Origin: Symbiodinium natans
Lineage: Eukaryota; Sar; Dinophyceae; Suessiales; Symbiodiniaceae
DNA length: 64,000 nt
NCBI GenBank assembly: GCA_905221605.1
Contig: CAJNDS010002376.1
Span: 134,501-198,500 of the forward strand
Reading direction: 5' to 3'
Shown: one piece after another, positions 43,801 through 56,100 of the stretch
Numbering within the stretch: the stretch's first letter is position 1
Layout of the letters: every line of letters starts with the position of its first letter
Translations under genes and position numbers: made by a program
Notes under the pieces: model-generated
The model's database searches: none
Told to the model about the DNA's origin: nothing
What the model saw: only the letters and a program-made list of their open reading frames with translations

Positions 43801-46737
43801 TGCCGTGTCTCGCAAGGCGTATAGACGATAAACGCAAAATTTGTTTCTGTAGCTGCGATTACTATTCTTACTCTCACGTTGTTGCAATGGCCGTAGATTC
43901 CGTAGATGCCCTATCGGAAAGGCGCGAGGATTGCTGTGTAAGGTTGTGCAAGACTGGGGTTCCTCCTGCTCTGACCGACAAAGGAATGCCATTCGCCAAG
44001 GTGGACAAGGCCCTCAAGGCCCTGGACTCCCGGACATGAAACGAACGACGTAACGACGAGCTAATTGATGCTCATTGATGTGGCCTCTTCAGGTCCCGAC
44101 CTTCGCGACCTTCGCGACGTCTCGGTGGCCATGAAGATTCTGCTAGCTGAGCTCCAGTGCATGTCAGTGGATGCTCAAGGTCCCCTTCTCAGGCTTCTAC
44201 TAGCACGCACTAGCACACGTCAGCCCGCAGATGTGTGTAGGGGAACGTTCAATGAAGGCAATGCTCGTTGCTCCCCCCCCCCCCCCCCACACCCGGCCGT
44301 TGCTCCTGCTTGACAACCCCTAGCACAACACACCATCCAGTGCATCCACGTCACACAGGCCCGTGTCTGGCCAAAAGTGGATCCAGTATTGGCTTGGCGC
44401 AGCAGTTGGCACACGTTTGTCTGTTGTGGCATACAGCCCGCGATTCTAGGAAAGTTGGCCTGGTCATCATTTGGATCAAGGGTGGCCCTTCGCGTTCACC
44501 ACACATCCCTGGACTTGATCTTTCGCATGCGACAGACAGACGTCCAATGTACGTAAGGCAGTTGCCAGCATCCCTTGCCAGCACAAGGTCGTGTCGTGTG
44601 CACAAAGTTGCACCAGAAGCTGAAGCACGTGTGGCTTCAAGGATACATACTATGCTCATCCCTTGGCTTCTGCCGCATGGCAGCATATGGGCCCCACAGA
44701 TTCGCAGTGCATCAGGCAGGGACGGTGATGACGTCGTGGACCTGGGTGACGGTTCAGCAGTGATGAGCGCGAGACCCAATAAGCATCACAGTCAGGATTG
44801 AATCTTTCGCCTTCACGACGTCTGCACGATTGCTCTGCGTCTTGCCGCCTTGGCCATCTTGTGCACCAAGGCTTAGACGTGGGTGGTCTCATTGCATCGA
44901 ACCCTGATGCGAATGCAGTGCTGCAGGCGTGCCACCATCTACAACCGATAGAATGCATCATGTCAATCGTACCTTTGTACGCTGGAGGCAGGGCGCTACG
45001 TCTCGTGTGCCCAAGTCCCAGATGGCAGAGCCGTTGGGCATGCTCATGGTCGAAAGTGAGAGCCAGAGGTTTGTGCGGTGGAGTTCCATCCCGAGGAGAG
45101 GGGTATAGCCACAAGAAGTCTTTGATTGTGACAGTTTTGGTGACATAGGAGGGGCTTCTGGATCTACACGTGGACAGCGCGAGTCCATTGGACGACCCAG
45201 GCCCGCTCGGACTCTTAAGCTCTTACTGAAAGCAGAGTCGTAAAGCTCAAGTTGTTCATTGGGCATGGCACGGCACATGGAGGTGACTCGTTGGCAGAGC
45301 CCTCTTGGTTCCTCGAGGCCTGTCTTGCATGTTGGTTCAACTCAAGCCTGGTGGACACCTTTATGCTTGTATTGTTTGCCCTGCACAGTGCTTTGGCAGG
45401 TCGCCCGGTCTCATCAGCTACGAAGCGCGGGTGTTGCACACACCTAGATGCAAAAAGCCGAGCTGATAGCTTGACTCCGCTTGCGCGTGGGAAGAAGAGC
45501 ATTCCGCAAGCCTTCGCTTGTGCGGAGACCCCCTGACTGGCAGGAATAATGGCTCAGGCGAAACACGTCCGTCAAGAGCGTGAAAAAGTTGAGAGAGAAG
45601 CCAGATGCAACGGATCAAATGGGGACTTGCTACCTCCGGATTGAATGGGACGTACTTGGCCATGATGGGTATGGACACCCCTGAGGACAGAGCCGGAATC
45701 CCAAATGTCCCTGTCCGTGTCTGTGGACTGCTAATGCGCAATCTGCTTGGATATCCCCAGGCGGGCAAGTTGCTGGCAAGAGCTCGCCAGCTTCGCCAAG
45801 ACCTTCAGGAAGGGGTCACAGCATGCCATAGCATGAGATGCCGGGGGCCGGCCAGGGGCCGAGGCACCCAAAGTCTTGCGGCCAGGTGCCGGGGAGCGGA
45901 GCGCGGGCATCAACCCAGCAGCTGCGACCTCAGCATCTGTGAGAAGGAGGGATTGGGGGATTGGCCGAGCAACCGAGATCCTCTGACCCTCTTCACTTGT
46001 TTGTCGGCAGCTTGTTAGCATGCGGGCTCTCAGAAATCTTAGCAATGAGACCTGAATGATCATAACTTCATAACTTACATGACACATTGCGCAGGCAGGA
46101 TGTATTTTCAACGCATCTCATCAAGGCTTCTTGTTTCTGGGCCATGGCGATACCGGCCGCAGGGATGGCACTGGCGCCACCGGCGGGACCGTCGCGACTC
46201 GCAGGCGCGTTGCATCTGATGTCTTAGCATTGGGAAGACCTCTCCCTGAAAGGCTCAGCACATGCAAGTCCAAACTATGGCAGCCACTGGCGTTGGCTCC
46301 CTCCTCGTCCAACTGCTGGAAGGCAGCACTTGCGCTCAAGCTGCCTGCTAGATGCTCGGCACAGATAGACATCATGTCTTTTTCTGGTGACGTTTAAGCT
46401 GGCAAAATGGATGGCGGCTGGACTGGAAGCCATGCAAAGTGTCAACAAAGCGGCAGGTGTGCAGCATGGCAATTCGGCAAACTCGATGCCGTCAGCTACA
46501 TGTGCGTGATGAGGACCTCGCAAACAAACACTCAAAAGCGAAGCCAAGATACATCGAGCGCAAGATGTCTCTTTGTTTTGGACATGTGCCCTTTTGTAAG
46601 TGCAGGACAGGGGCAGATGCTCTGCGGAAGTCATGCTCAAGCCTCTGAAGTTCTTGCTCCTTCCATCCTCTTCAACCTCTTCAATCTTTGCTCTCCCCCC
46701 CCATGCTCTCCCCCATATTCGAGTCCCCAAAAGCAAA
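40854..46737. other. Unresolved stretch with weak + strand exon candidates
   Basis: Segments that look coding but are not identified: 41815-41961 (SRVVKQILQADRDAQVAAIA, ends ARLPRRQ with TAA), 42276-42375 (PREILPKFLEMFEVFIRFPG), 43090-43279 (contains RVGVAVQCPSAYIGNAK) and 45549-45640 (MAQAKHVRQEREKVEREA). Longer open frames (43362-44039, 45605-46018) lack recognisable motifs. A C tract lies at 44272-44288. Confidence 0.35.
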
Positions 46738-46754
46738 TAAAGCAGAGTGGCCCA

Positions 46755-48451
46755 AAAAAGCAGAGCCTTCTCTCATCAGGCTCGACTTCGAGCGCAAGGG
46801 CTTCCTCAGGCTCCCAGAGATTCTGTCGCCAGATGCTCGAGTTGCAGATTAGCAGCGAGCAGTCTGCTGGCAGCTCTGAGTTTTCTGTGAGTCTTACGTG
46901 TTTCGGGTCTTATATGCGGGGGTTTCGCGGAATGTGTGAATCGTGAGGATGAAGTCGCTGAATTGAGCGAGCTTGTGGGTGCCACCAGCAGCAGCCGAGA
47001 TGCAAGTTCCAACCATGTCAGCACTTGGGCGCTGTGCTATGCGCTCGGAGTTTCAGGAAGCTTAGGCTCTGACGACTGCATGCTAGAGGCGCTGCGGCAT
47101 CAGATCAGGGCTGCGTGCCTGCATATGCCGTGACGTCCAGTATCCAGCAATTGCATCTCGGTGTTGCCATGCGTTGCCTAGGTACAATTTGACACCAAGA
47201 TCGCTGCTTCCTGTCACGATGCTGCAGCTTGCCGGGCCAAGCTGAGAAGCTTGGAGAAGCGTCGGCGCCTGAAGGCTGCAGAGCCTCCACTTGTGCATGC
47301 GCCTTTGCCTTCTGCTTCGGGGCTCCGACGGTTCCGAGGCGGAGAGATCAGCTTCCTGCAGTACTTTAACCTTCATCGCCACAGCCGAGCCCTCCGGGAG
47401 GTCGCCATGTCCCCACGTTTTGCCTTCTGGGCTTCGCGGCTGCTGGGAGTACCAAGGGTGCGCGGGGTACCTGGGCACTCCCGTGGCACCAGTGGCACCA
47501 GTGGCACATGTGGGTTTTGCCTTCATGCTGGGCAGATCCAGAGCTTGAGAGGTCTCTACCAGGATGCCCTCTTCGAGAAGCGCCCCGGTGCATGCCTTCA
47601 ACAACCAAACTCATTTAAGCTCGGGGCATTTGGCTTCCAGTTGAGGTGATGGGGCCACAGAATGGCACTCGGATTTGGGCCTGGCACCGTTCGATACCAA
47701 CAGCCCCTCGACAATGCTGTAGGACTTTCCCTGCCTGCGCGACAGCTTGATGCCAGTACTGAGGCTTTCTGACAATCTGGTTACCCTTAACACCTATTTC
47801 GCCGAAGGGCTCGTCGCTGGTCTATGCCGTTGGCAGCCACAAAGACTTTGTGCTCCTCTCAATGAGGGACCTCCTCTAGACACTAGGCCAGCCATGCCAA
47901 TAGCTCAGAATGCATGGCTGAGGCGCTTCCTTTTCATGGCAACATGGATGAAGACCTGAGCGGCAGATACAAAATCCAACGCAGTCGACTCAGCATTTTT
48001 CTCACAGGCAGCCTGCATAGTCCTGTGGGACTTCCCTGGTCCCCAACTTGTTCCCCAACTCAAGCTCGAACTTTGCAACGAACCGGACTGTCACCATCGT
48101 GAACTCGCACATTCCACTCGGGGAGGCCTCCATCTGATCTCGTCGCAGAATGGTGTTACGACCTGCAACCGAGGCACTGGTGGCATATTGCCTGGGGACG
48201 CCACGGTGCACCACGGGTGGACGCTGCACAGCGCGGCTGGCGCCACGAACACTGGCCAGGCTGCGGGCCAGAAGGGCCCACAGCCCCGGCTGGCCTGGAC
48301 CCTGGGCTTTGTGGCTGACGGCGCCCGCCTTCGCAGGAATGCTTTCGAGCTCCAAGCGGAGGATGCGGTGTCATATGAGGCTTGGGCCAGCGAGCTCGGT
48401 CCGGGCGCACGCGTGAAGCATCCCATGGTCCCGCTGCTGCCAGAAGTGTGA
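46755..48451 (+). CDS. Phytanoyl-CoA dioxygenase-family (PhyH) protein
   Basis: Fe(II)/2-oxoglutarate oxygenase; members hydroxylate varied small molecules, so the substrate is not predictable. Exons and landmarks: LDFERKGFLRLPEIL (about 46771-46850), SFLQYFNLHRHSRALREVA and ASRLLGVPRV (to 47461), LYQDALFEKRPG (47552-47587), TEWHSDLGLAPFDTN (47646-47702) with the H-x-D iron ligands, FLTIWLPLTP and LVYAVGSHKDF (47764-47867), HGNMDEDLSGRY (from 47923), possibly VNSHIPLG (near 48100), then GDATVHHGWTLHSA and RLAWTLGFVADGARL, stop at 48449-48451. The distal His is in HHGWTLH and the 2-oxoglutarate Arg is in RLAWT. Four introns are exact: 47462-47551 GC-AG, 47588-47645 GT-AG, 47703-47763 GC-AG, 47868-47922 GA-AG. 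First exon and the junctions near 48000-48180 are unresolved. Confidence 0.88.
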
Positions 48452-48454
48452 GGC

Positions 48455-50450
48455 GCGAAAAAGGAAAGGAAGTCAGCACCAACTAGCTTTGACCTGTGAG
48501 TCTGGAATCAAGGGAAGGCTCTCCAGGTTTTGAGATTCGATTTGACCGAGGCTCTCCTCGAGAGCCCTGGCAGAGCTGGAGCTGATCTTGGCCGAGGACC
48601 CACTGTGCTCCGGTGGGGATCCAAGCAAAAAGATGAACGACGAACACACATTGAACACAGCTTGTCAGGGAACTAAGACTGCTGTTGAAAAAAGGGGGGT
48701 CAAGAGAAGTGAAGAGGATGTTTATGAGATCCGTTGAAGCCGCAGGCCGGCAGATTGCTGCTCATGACGAAGGTATCCCTCGTGGCCCTGAGGTGCAGCT
48801 GTGCAGCCCAACACACCATCAGCCTCCTGCAAGATGCATTCGGCTCTGGCATTGAGGCAGAAGCCGCTCCGGAAGCTGCAGGAGTGGGTGAAGGAGTGGG
48901 TGCAGGAGTGGGGCCTCGCGCTCCGCGGCTGCGAGGTGCGAGTTTGCAAGGGGTATCCGACCGGCTATCCACATGACACAGCGGCACAGGGAGACAAGAG
49001 CCGCTGTCCTCATGCTCTCAAAAGCGGCTCGCATTCTGCCCCAGACTTCGACGGCATCTGCTTGAAGCTGCAGACGCTGGAGCTCACCACGCTGGGGGCA
49101 CGCAAGATCAGGCACGAATTGGGGGGATGCATGTGGCGTCATCAAGGCCGATGCAAATAGTAGTGCTCAGGGGCGCAGAATCTGTTTGGCTGCAGTGTGC
49201 CCTTGACCTGGGCCAGCAGCCTCAGAGCAGAAAGGCCTCTAGGAAGCCGCCAGCATTGAGAAATCCAGAGAAGTCAGTGAGGTGACGGCCTGAAGGACAT
49301 CTTGATCTCCTGTCCAAGTGCAGGCCATGATAACGAGTGATCTAGCGTGCTGCCAAGCGCTAAAAAAATGTCCAGGGTCATTCGGATTGTTCAGGTGGTC
49401 GCCTCCTGACCATTCAGCACACCTCTTTTCACAGCAAAGCTGCGTTGGCCACCAAGTGACCACCAAGCGACGAATCCTTGAGTGCAATGCAGAAGGCATC
49501 GCGTTCGCACGACTCGCGACTGGAAGAGACCCAGATCCAGGTCGGCAGAGCTTCGCTCGTTGGCGAGCCTTCCGCGGGAGACTGGGCATATTGGAATGCC
49601 GGCACCTTGTTATTCGAAGTTCGTTGTACTCTGAGGTTGCAGCTTAAGCTGCTGCTCGGCAAAGGCGAGCGCGAAGGCGATGGCACATCTCCCCTGCTTG
49701 TTTGTAAGTGTAGAGAGTGCGCAGCTTTTGAGTGGGCACAATGCAGGTAGAACGAATGCCAAGAGGAGCACCCCATCGCAATCGGGGCCGCAGCCGCTGC
49801 AGCCGGTTGCCCAGGCCTGGCCGATGGAGTACCGTCAAAATAGTTGCCGACGTGCAAAAGACATGAAGCATCGGATTTATATGTGTGTGTGTGGAGTTCG
49901 GAGTTCGTACGTCGTAGCCGCGCAGGAACTTCAGAAAATAAGCCTGACAATGCAGAACCCCTCGCGTGATGGGCTGAAGAAAGGAGGCAGAACACCACAT
50001 TGAAACCCATGGCGACCTGCCACCTGGGCATGATGACCACACAGCGGCAGAGCACATCATGTGATGCAGGTCAAAGACATCCCCTTGGCTCGACGTAGAA
50101 TCCGTAGAATTCAGGCACTCCTGCGCAACTGCGCATCTTAAGCGTGTTTCTTTGAGTTTTTTGCTTGTCATATTGACCATCGTGTGATCCCACCCTTCTT
50201 TCAATGCCCCCCCTTAAGGTGTGGGGAAGGACAGGTCTATATTCTTTACAAGCCTCTTGTGCCCACACTGGAATGATACCGGCATGAACATCGATGAGCT
50301 TTGAGCTGAAGGCATTCTCTCCATACTGTTGATTCATAAAATGGTGAATCCTCCCCCCCACATGGGTCTTCCATTGCCAAGGCCGAGCTGCTGTGGTTTG
50401 CGGCTTCAGCCTTACTTGGCCCTTTTCTCTCCATGTTGCCAAGTGCAAAG
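48455..50450. other. No confidently assigned gene
   Basis: Open frames exist on both strands (for example 49478-49750 plus, with GDWAYWNAGTLLFEV, and 48473-48560 minus), but none carries a recognised motif or a chain of splice sites. Confidence 0.4.
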
Positions 50451-50463
50451 TTGATTCAAGGCC

Positions 50464-53300
50464 TTGCTCGAGCCGGGGAGCATCTGTCCCTTCACTGCAG
50501 AGCTCACCGAGCTAGATGGACAGGGGGACTCCGAGATTTCCGCGATCGCGGCGTGTGCGCGCGCAGGGAACGCTGCGTTGGGGAGTTGTGGGGCAGGACC
50601 CAAAGGCACGGTGCTGGGCCGCCTGCAGCTCTCCGTGGAGCTAACTGCGACGAGAGGCATTGGGGTGGTGGGTGCGGGGAGATCGAAAACATGCAGTATC
50701 TGTTAAGCGGGGCCAGATGAGTGCATACAAAAGAAGACATACAAAGGTCTCTTGTGGTCTGGCTAAACTGTCGTGGAGGTGAGGACTGCCGGCCCGCCGC
50801 CGACGAGTGCCGGGCACTTGGGAGGTGCGATGCTGGGTGCGCTGGCTTGGGCTGTGTGAACTGCTGAGGCGGTATCCACATCAGACTTTGGCTTGGCTCG
50901 TTTACTCCCATGATGAACTCTTCGGAGATCTCGGAGATCTCGGAGATCTCGGAGATCTCGGAGATCTCGGAGATCTCGGAGCTGCGTGCTGTGCTGAAAC
51001 TTGGACAGATACAAGAGGTCAGCATGCACGCCGACCGCGCCAACGACATTCTGGTTTTCGGTCGATCTGCTGTGTCGGCATCAAGCATTTGGCAGGCTCA
51101 GGTGGAGACCTTCGATTGCAAGGGACCGACTCCAAGATGTATGTTCGTGCAACTGTGGACTGGGGCAGAGCTGCGTGGGCTTGCAAAGCTGCTACTCGAA
51201 CCTTTTCAGAAGGAATCAGTTCAGGATATGATAAGCCTGAAGGGGCACAAGAAGATTTTTGACGGCGAGCTGGACGTCTTTGCTGTCATAAGCGATCAAA
51301 GCATTGGAAAGCTTCAAGTCTGTGCTCATGCCGGCTTGGCTCCGGTACTTCTCCAACTCTGCGATGCCCCGCAGGAGGATTTGCAGGGGACCACAGCAGA
51401 CACAGCAGCCACGGCGGCCTTGATGTCGTTGGCATGTCAGAATGCTGACAAGGTCTGTGAGAGCAGACAAAGCCAGCAAGACCAGCTCTCAGACCTATCA
51501 GAGGCCCTCGCAGAGGCCCTCCAAGCTGCAGAGCCGCTTCTGACTTTGGCCGAAGGTCGCGCAGTGGTTCGCCATCTCCGCAAAGAGCGAGGGATGCGAG
51601 GGCACAACCGTGACAGAGGAGCTGAAACCTCTGCACTTTTGGAGCAGCTTCGGTCACGGCTCCTCACCATTCAGGAGAGCTTTGATCAGATGATTCGTGA
51701 ACTTGGCGAAGCGTCCGGCGCCCTGGCCTTGGATTTTTTGGAAGTCGGCACTCCGGCGTGGCTGCAAAGACAGGATGTGGCCAGAGCTCTGAAGTTTCGG
51801 GGCTTGGACGTAAGCTGGGGCTGCTTAGAGGCCGTGTTCCTGGCCCTTGGCTGCTCGAAGGCCGCTGATGCGTTGGCGGCGGAGAACTTCGCCCGGCTTT
51901 TCCGCTGTCGGGCCGAGCTCGCGAAGCTGCGCCGTGCCCGGCTTCGGAGCATGGAGGCTCCTTGCGCGCGCAGGGAATTCTAAGATGCATCCAAAAGATT
52001 CGATGATAGGGTTCTAAGATATTCTTCTAAGTTCATGGATGAATGCGCCTCAAAAGCCTTGGTGTCGGAAGTGTTGGTTCATGTTTGCTTCGCCAGGCAG
52101 AGGCTTTGGCCGAGCTTAGAACTTCGTCCCGGCGGGAGCTTGAGGAGCTCGTGCAGAGGTATTCCAGGTCGGATGGAACAGTGGACCATCTGGGCTTGGC
52201 AGTGCTGCTCGGAGCTAATGAGCATCGCTTTCAGCGGACAGACGTGGATGAGTTGGTGCAGTTGCTATTTGAGAGGTTTGGAGTAAAACCCGGAGGCAGT
52301 GTTCCATCAACCCGGGTGGTTCAGTGGCTTGTGGGCTCGACACCCCAGTCAGCCCAGCTAGCCCAGTCCTCTTTGCGAGACGTTGACTTGAACCTCAGCT
52401 CGGCTTCGGGTTCACAGTTGCAACAGCAGCTTCTCGTCAAGTTGGCCGCAAGACTGCCCGCACAGGAGTTTTCTCAAGTGCCAGAACCTCAGCCCCAGCA
52501 AGAGACCGTCCGCACAGCTTCTCCTGTGACTCCTTTGGGGCCGCCGCTCCAAAGTGTCGGCACTGGTGACCCTGCTTCTGCTCTGTTCGACATCGCGCAC
52601 ATCGCGCGAACCGGCGAGGCCAACAACGACGGCCCACGCGATGGACCACTGGCACAGCCTGTACAGCCTGTACAGGCAACGCTGCAATTGGCGCGGCCGT
52701 TGCGAGGCGGCCTGGAGCGGCAGCTTTCAGAAGTGCTCGCCACCTCATTGGGCCTGGAGGCAGCAAGGCTTCGGATACTTGGAGCTGACGATGGTGCCTC
52801 GCGCATTTGCTTGCAAGTGCGACCTGCGAAGTCTGCTGGATCTCGGGGAGTTTCGTCCCAAGACGTCATTGCCGAGCTAGTCAGGCAACTGGGCGATCCA
52901 GCCTCGCCACTTGCAGCCGTGCCCTCAGCTGAAAACGACTGCAGTCGCGTATGTCCACTTGCACCTTGTGTCGATCATGTGTAAGTAGCCTAGGCTAGCC
53001 CACTGGGCACTTACTTCTGCTGATGTGCACTACCGGCACTACCGGCACTACCGGCCCTACCGGGTAACGCTGCTGGAGGAGCAAAAACGGGCCTTGGACC
53101 CCGCCCTAGCGGCCCTGCTGTGCTCCTGCCTGACATTGCAGCCCTTGGATCGCTGGAATAGAGGGCGATTGGAGCCAAATCTGGAGCAGTTGGAGAAAGA
53201 TGAAAACTGTGGGTGCCGAGAGAGCTTTGGATCTCCTGGACACGAGAATGTAGATGGAGGTGCGATGGAGGTCAAAGAGGGCTTCGGGCTTCATTTGTAG
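50464..53300 (+). CDS. Large gene of unknown function, EIS-repeat and alpha-helical
   Basis: Exon candidates: about 50483-50660 (ICPFTAELTELDGQGDSEIS), 50910-51965 (352 codons) and 52097-52984 (295 codons). A last piece lies at 53075-53300 (ALDPALAALLCSCLTLQPLD). The main exon starts with six Glu-Ile-Ser repeats, then alpha-helical sequence including EALAEALQAAEPLLTLAEGR and LLEQLRSRLLTIQESFDQMI. Joining exons through a GC-AG intron at 51966-52096 keeps the frame and removes the TAA at 51981-51983. The third exon begins with a helix pair resembling a degenerate EF-hand pair (YSRSDGTVDHLGLAVLL and VKPGGSVPSTRVVQWL), then a Pro/Gln-rich linker. No enzyme motif; family not recognised. Frame length and bias make it clearly coding. 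Confidence 0.6.
50916..50982 (+). repeat. In-frame ggagatctc repeat
   Basis: About seven copies of the 9-bp unit ggagatctc inside a coding exon, encoding Glu-Ile-Ser repeats. The unit is a multiple of three, so copy-number changes keep the frame. Confidence 0.9.
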
Positions 53301-53578
53301 ATGGTTCCTACAGAGACGAGAACAATACGGGAACGAAGGCGCATGGCAAAGCTTGGCAGGAGCGCTTCGAGGCCGGTGCGCGAAAGTGGTGTGCACCAGT
53401 TACTGTACTCTGTACTAGCAGTATAGTTACAGTTGCTAACAGTTATTGAGGCGCCACAGTTTGCTGGCATTCTAAGTTTCCACACGCTTCACTTGCATGA
53501 GCAGGAGTGCTGGATTTGCGCCGCCCTCTGAAATAGGCATGGCACCGGACAGACTTTGTCCAGCAGGAGTGCTGGATC

Positions 53579-53765
53579 TTGTCCTTTTTGCCCGAAGACG
53601 GGGGGTCAGAAGACGCAGCTGGCAGCCACAGTGCGTTTGACATGGACTCACAGAATCCAAAGGATGTTTCAATGCCACACGCTGACGCCGGAGGAACAAT
53701 CTCCACGTTTGAGTGCTTTAAGACCGGGCAGCGCTGCTCGAGAACCAAAAGAACCGAGGGGGGCC
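53579..53765 (+). CDS. Candidate exon, unknown protein
   Basis: The frame reads SFLPEDGGSEDAAGSHSAFD, then DVSMPHADAGGTISTFECF. The codon pattern looks coding. No family recognised and boundaries unclear. Confidence 0.35.
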
Positions 53766-54130
53766 ATCGCGGCTCACGCAAGCGTTGTGACAATCGGCAA
53801 AGCTGTTCGAGGCAACTCTCAGTATCCCTGTCAATCGCTTGCACTCCCAGTTTCGTTCGTTGCGAAAAAGTCCGTCCATGAGCAGTATCACGGTTGTCAT
53901 CATCCTCATCATCAGCAGGAGCATCAGCATCAGTGCATGGTTTTTACATTCTAAAGAGAATATCTGCACTGACAGGGAAGATCCCTGCGCGATCTTGGCC
54001 AAGAGAAGCAGCTTCGAGCGGCCGGGAACTTCGCGCTGTCTCGACAGCATTGTTTGAAACATGGAGGTTGCTCCACGCCACAAGCCGATCACATAAAGCG
54101 TATAAACTCAGTCTAGGTCGACTTGCGACA

Positions 54131-54296
54131 AAGAGCCCGCAAGCACTCCGCTTCCTGCATCTCGTCCGCCTTCACGCGCAACGAGCGCCGCCTGCTGTTC
54201 GCGCGGCGGCCGCTGGAGGCTGGTTCAGACGATGGCAAGGCATCATCTCCGTCGCAGTCCAGCAGACCGTTGCAGGCACGGCCCTAGGTCCGCTTG
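54131..54296 (+). mobile_element. Retrotransposon remnant, C-terminal tail
   Basis: APPAVRAAAAGGWFRRWQGI and SVAVQQTVAGTALG match the fragment at 59440-59575 (APPALRTAASAGWSRRWWGM and GVAVQHAVTSTALG). This is the last part of a nuclease-bearing non-LTR retrotransposon ORF that recurs in this window. Confidence 0.65.
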
Positions 54297-54299
54297 GTC

Positions 54300-56100
54300 G
54301 GTGTTGCAAGCTGGACCGGGCCACAGCCTGGGCAGGGTGCTGCAATGTGCTGGACCTCGCCGAAAGCGGGGCGAGTCGACTCCCGCTTCGGCCGTAGGAG
54401 CCTGAAAGCCGTAGGTAGTTGGTGTGAAAGGGCACTGGCAGTAACACCAAAGCCAGCAGGACAAAGTGCGACAAAAAAAACCGTTCGGCCCCCCTGGCGA
54501 GGCAGTCCTGGGTCCTAGCTTTCCTTGACGAGACATATGTCGTTTCAAGTCCGGAGCGGCCCGGGTGTGCTGTGCGATGCCCTGTCGGCTGCTCTGTGCA
54601 AGTCCTGTGCCACCATGACAGGGTGTGCCTGAAGCAGGGCGAGACGCGGGTATGGAACGCAGCCGAGGAAGATGCGAATTTCTGCCCGCGTCGCCACGGC
54701 CGTGGACATCGCCGAGGCCCATGATGCGGCAGTCACCCGCCTGGCGGGCGTGAGGTAGGTAAAGGGGAGGTCTTCCTGTGCCACCGCATGCAACGCGATC
54801 GGCCCAAACTCCATCAAACTCCTTCGTGGCCATCCTTGATCGTGACCTCCTCCTCATCAAGGTCGCGGACCGCCGGCGATTGGACCAGCACTCGCATCAT
54901 CCCGTGGCAAGAAGGGCCAAAGCTTACGAACATCCGAAAGCTCGACGAAGCTAAGCGTGGGTCCCGCCAGGCGGTGGCAACAAACGGCCCGCAAGTGGTG
55001 TGGCTCCGCGGGCTCCACCGCGTTTGCAGCGGAGAAGGTTCTGGTCGCGTAATCCTCGACGGTCGCATGGGTCGTTTGGTGGCTCATATCCGGTCATTGG
55101 GGAGTGGTGGCAGCGCGCCGTTGACGCCTTATTGCCAGCACGCCCGTTTCTGCCCGTGCAAAATTTCTCTCGTGCGGTTACGCATGTCGGGTGCGCGTTT
55201 GGCCCACCCGTGCTCCTCTCTCCTTCACTGCTTCGCTTCCGCGAATGCGCAGGGCAACGTCATGGGCAGGTCACCTCGCTCGCGGACGTTGTCGGGACAC
55301 TACCTCGACGCGCCTTCAGGAAACGCTGCTCACTGTGCTCCTGGGAACACCAGCTATCGCCGCCCTTATGCAATGGGTCGACGGCCTTTGGCACTCACCC
55401 TCCAATGCTGCCGCTCCCGGGCAGACGCTGATGATGAGCGTGCGCCTGAGCCGTGCGCCGCCGATGCCGATGCTGAGGCGATCCCGAGCGGCACCGCCGC
55501 GATACGGGACCGGGAGGCCATCTCTGCGTATCGACGATCCGTTGCGTCGAGACAAGTCGTGAGGGTCGGGCCCTTCTCTTCCGCCAAGTGCACTCGGTCA
55601 GCCTGCACGGCCACCTCAGCGCAGTACCCTCCGACACGAGGCAGCCCGCGATCCCGGCTGACTCGGAGGCTCGCGCTGCTGCGGCCTGTACCCGGGTTTG
55701 GCAGCGGGGCTTTTCCGAGCGCGCCAAGTCCTCACTGCGGCCGCGCTGGCGCCCGGCGATGTAGCCACACTCCGAGCAGTCACCGCTACAGCCGCGGGGA
55801 CCGGTCCCGCAGCAAGTGATGAACCATCACCCTGCAGAGGAGGCTGCGCTCTCCAAGCAACAAGTCGCCGACGTGCTGCGCACCTCCAGGTCGGCTGCTG
55901 GCCTGTCGGGCGCCACCGTCGAATTGTGCCAACGCTTCCTCGACGTCGCCCAGCAGCTCCTGCGGGAGGCAATGCCGGCGCCGCGCCGCCCTGTGCGCTC
56001 GACGTGGCTGGTTGGGGTGAGCAGCCTCGCTGGGCGGCATGTGCCGACGGGGACTACAGTCCTTGCATCCCCTCAGTTTGCGGGGGGTCTTAAATGGTGA
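54300..56100. other. GC-rich unresolved DNA
   Basis: Very GC-rich with overlapping open frames on both strands (for example 54243-54860 minus, 54788-55819 plus), typical of composition rather than genes. A stretch near 55850-55970 (GATVELCQRFLDVAQQLLRE) may be a coding relic. Probably more decayed retroelement sequence. Confidence 0.35.

Noticed and set aside
49429-50204. Minus-strand frames of 186-208 codons
   Set aside because: No motif, no splice context, composition-driven; overlap each other in different frames.
54788-55819. Plus-strand frame of 343 codons
   Set aside because: Very GC-rich DNA with long frames on both strands; no motif. More likely decayed retroelement sequence.
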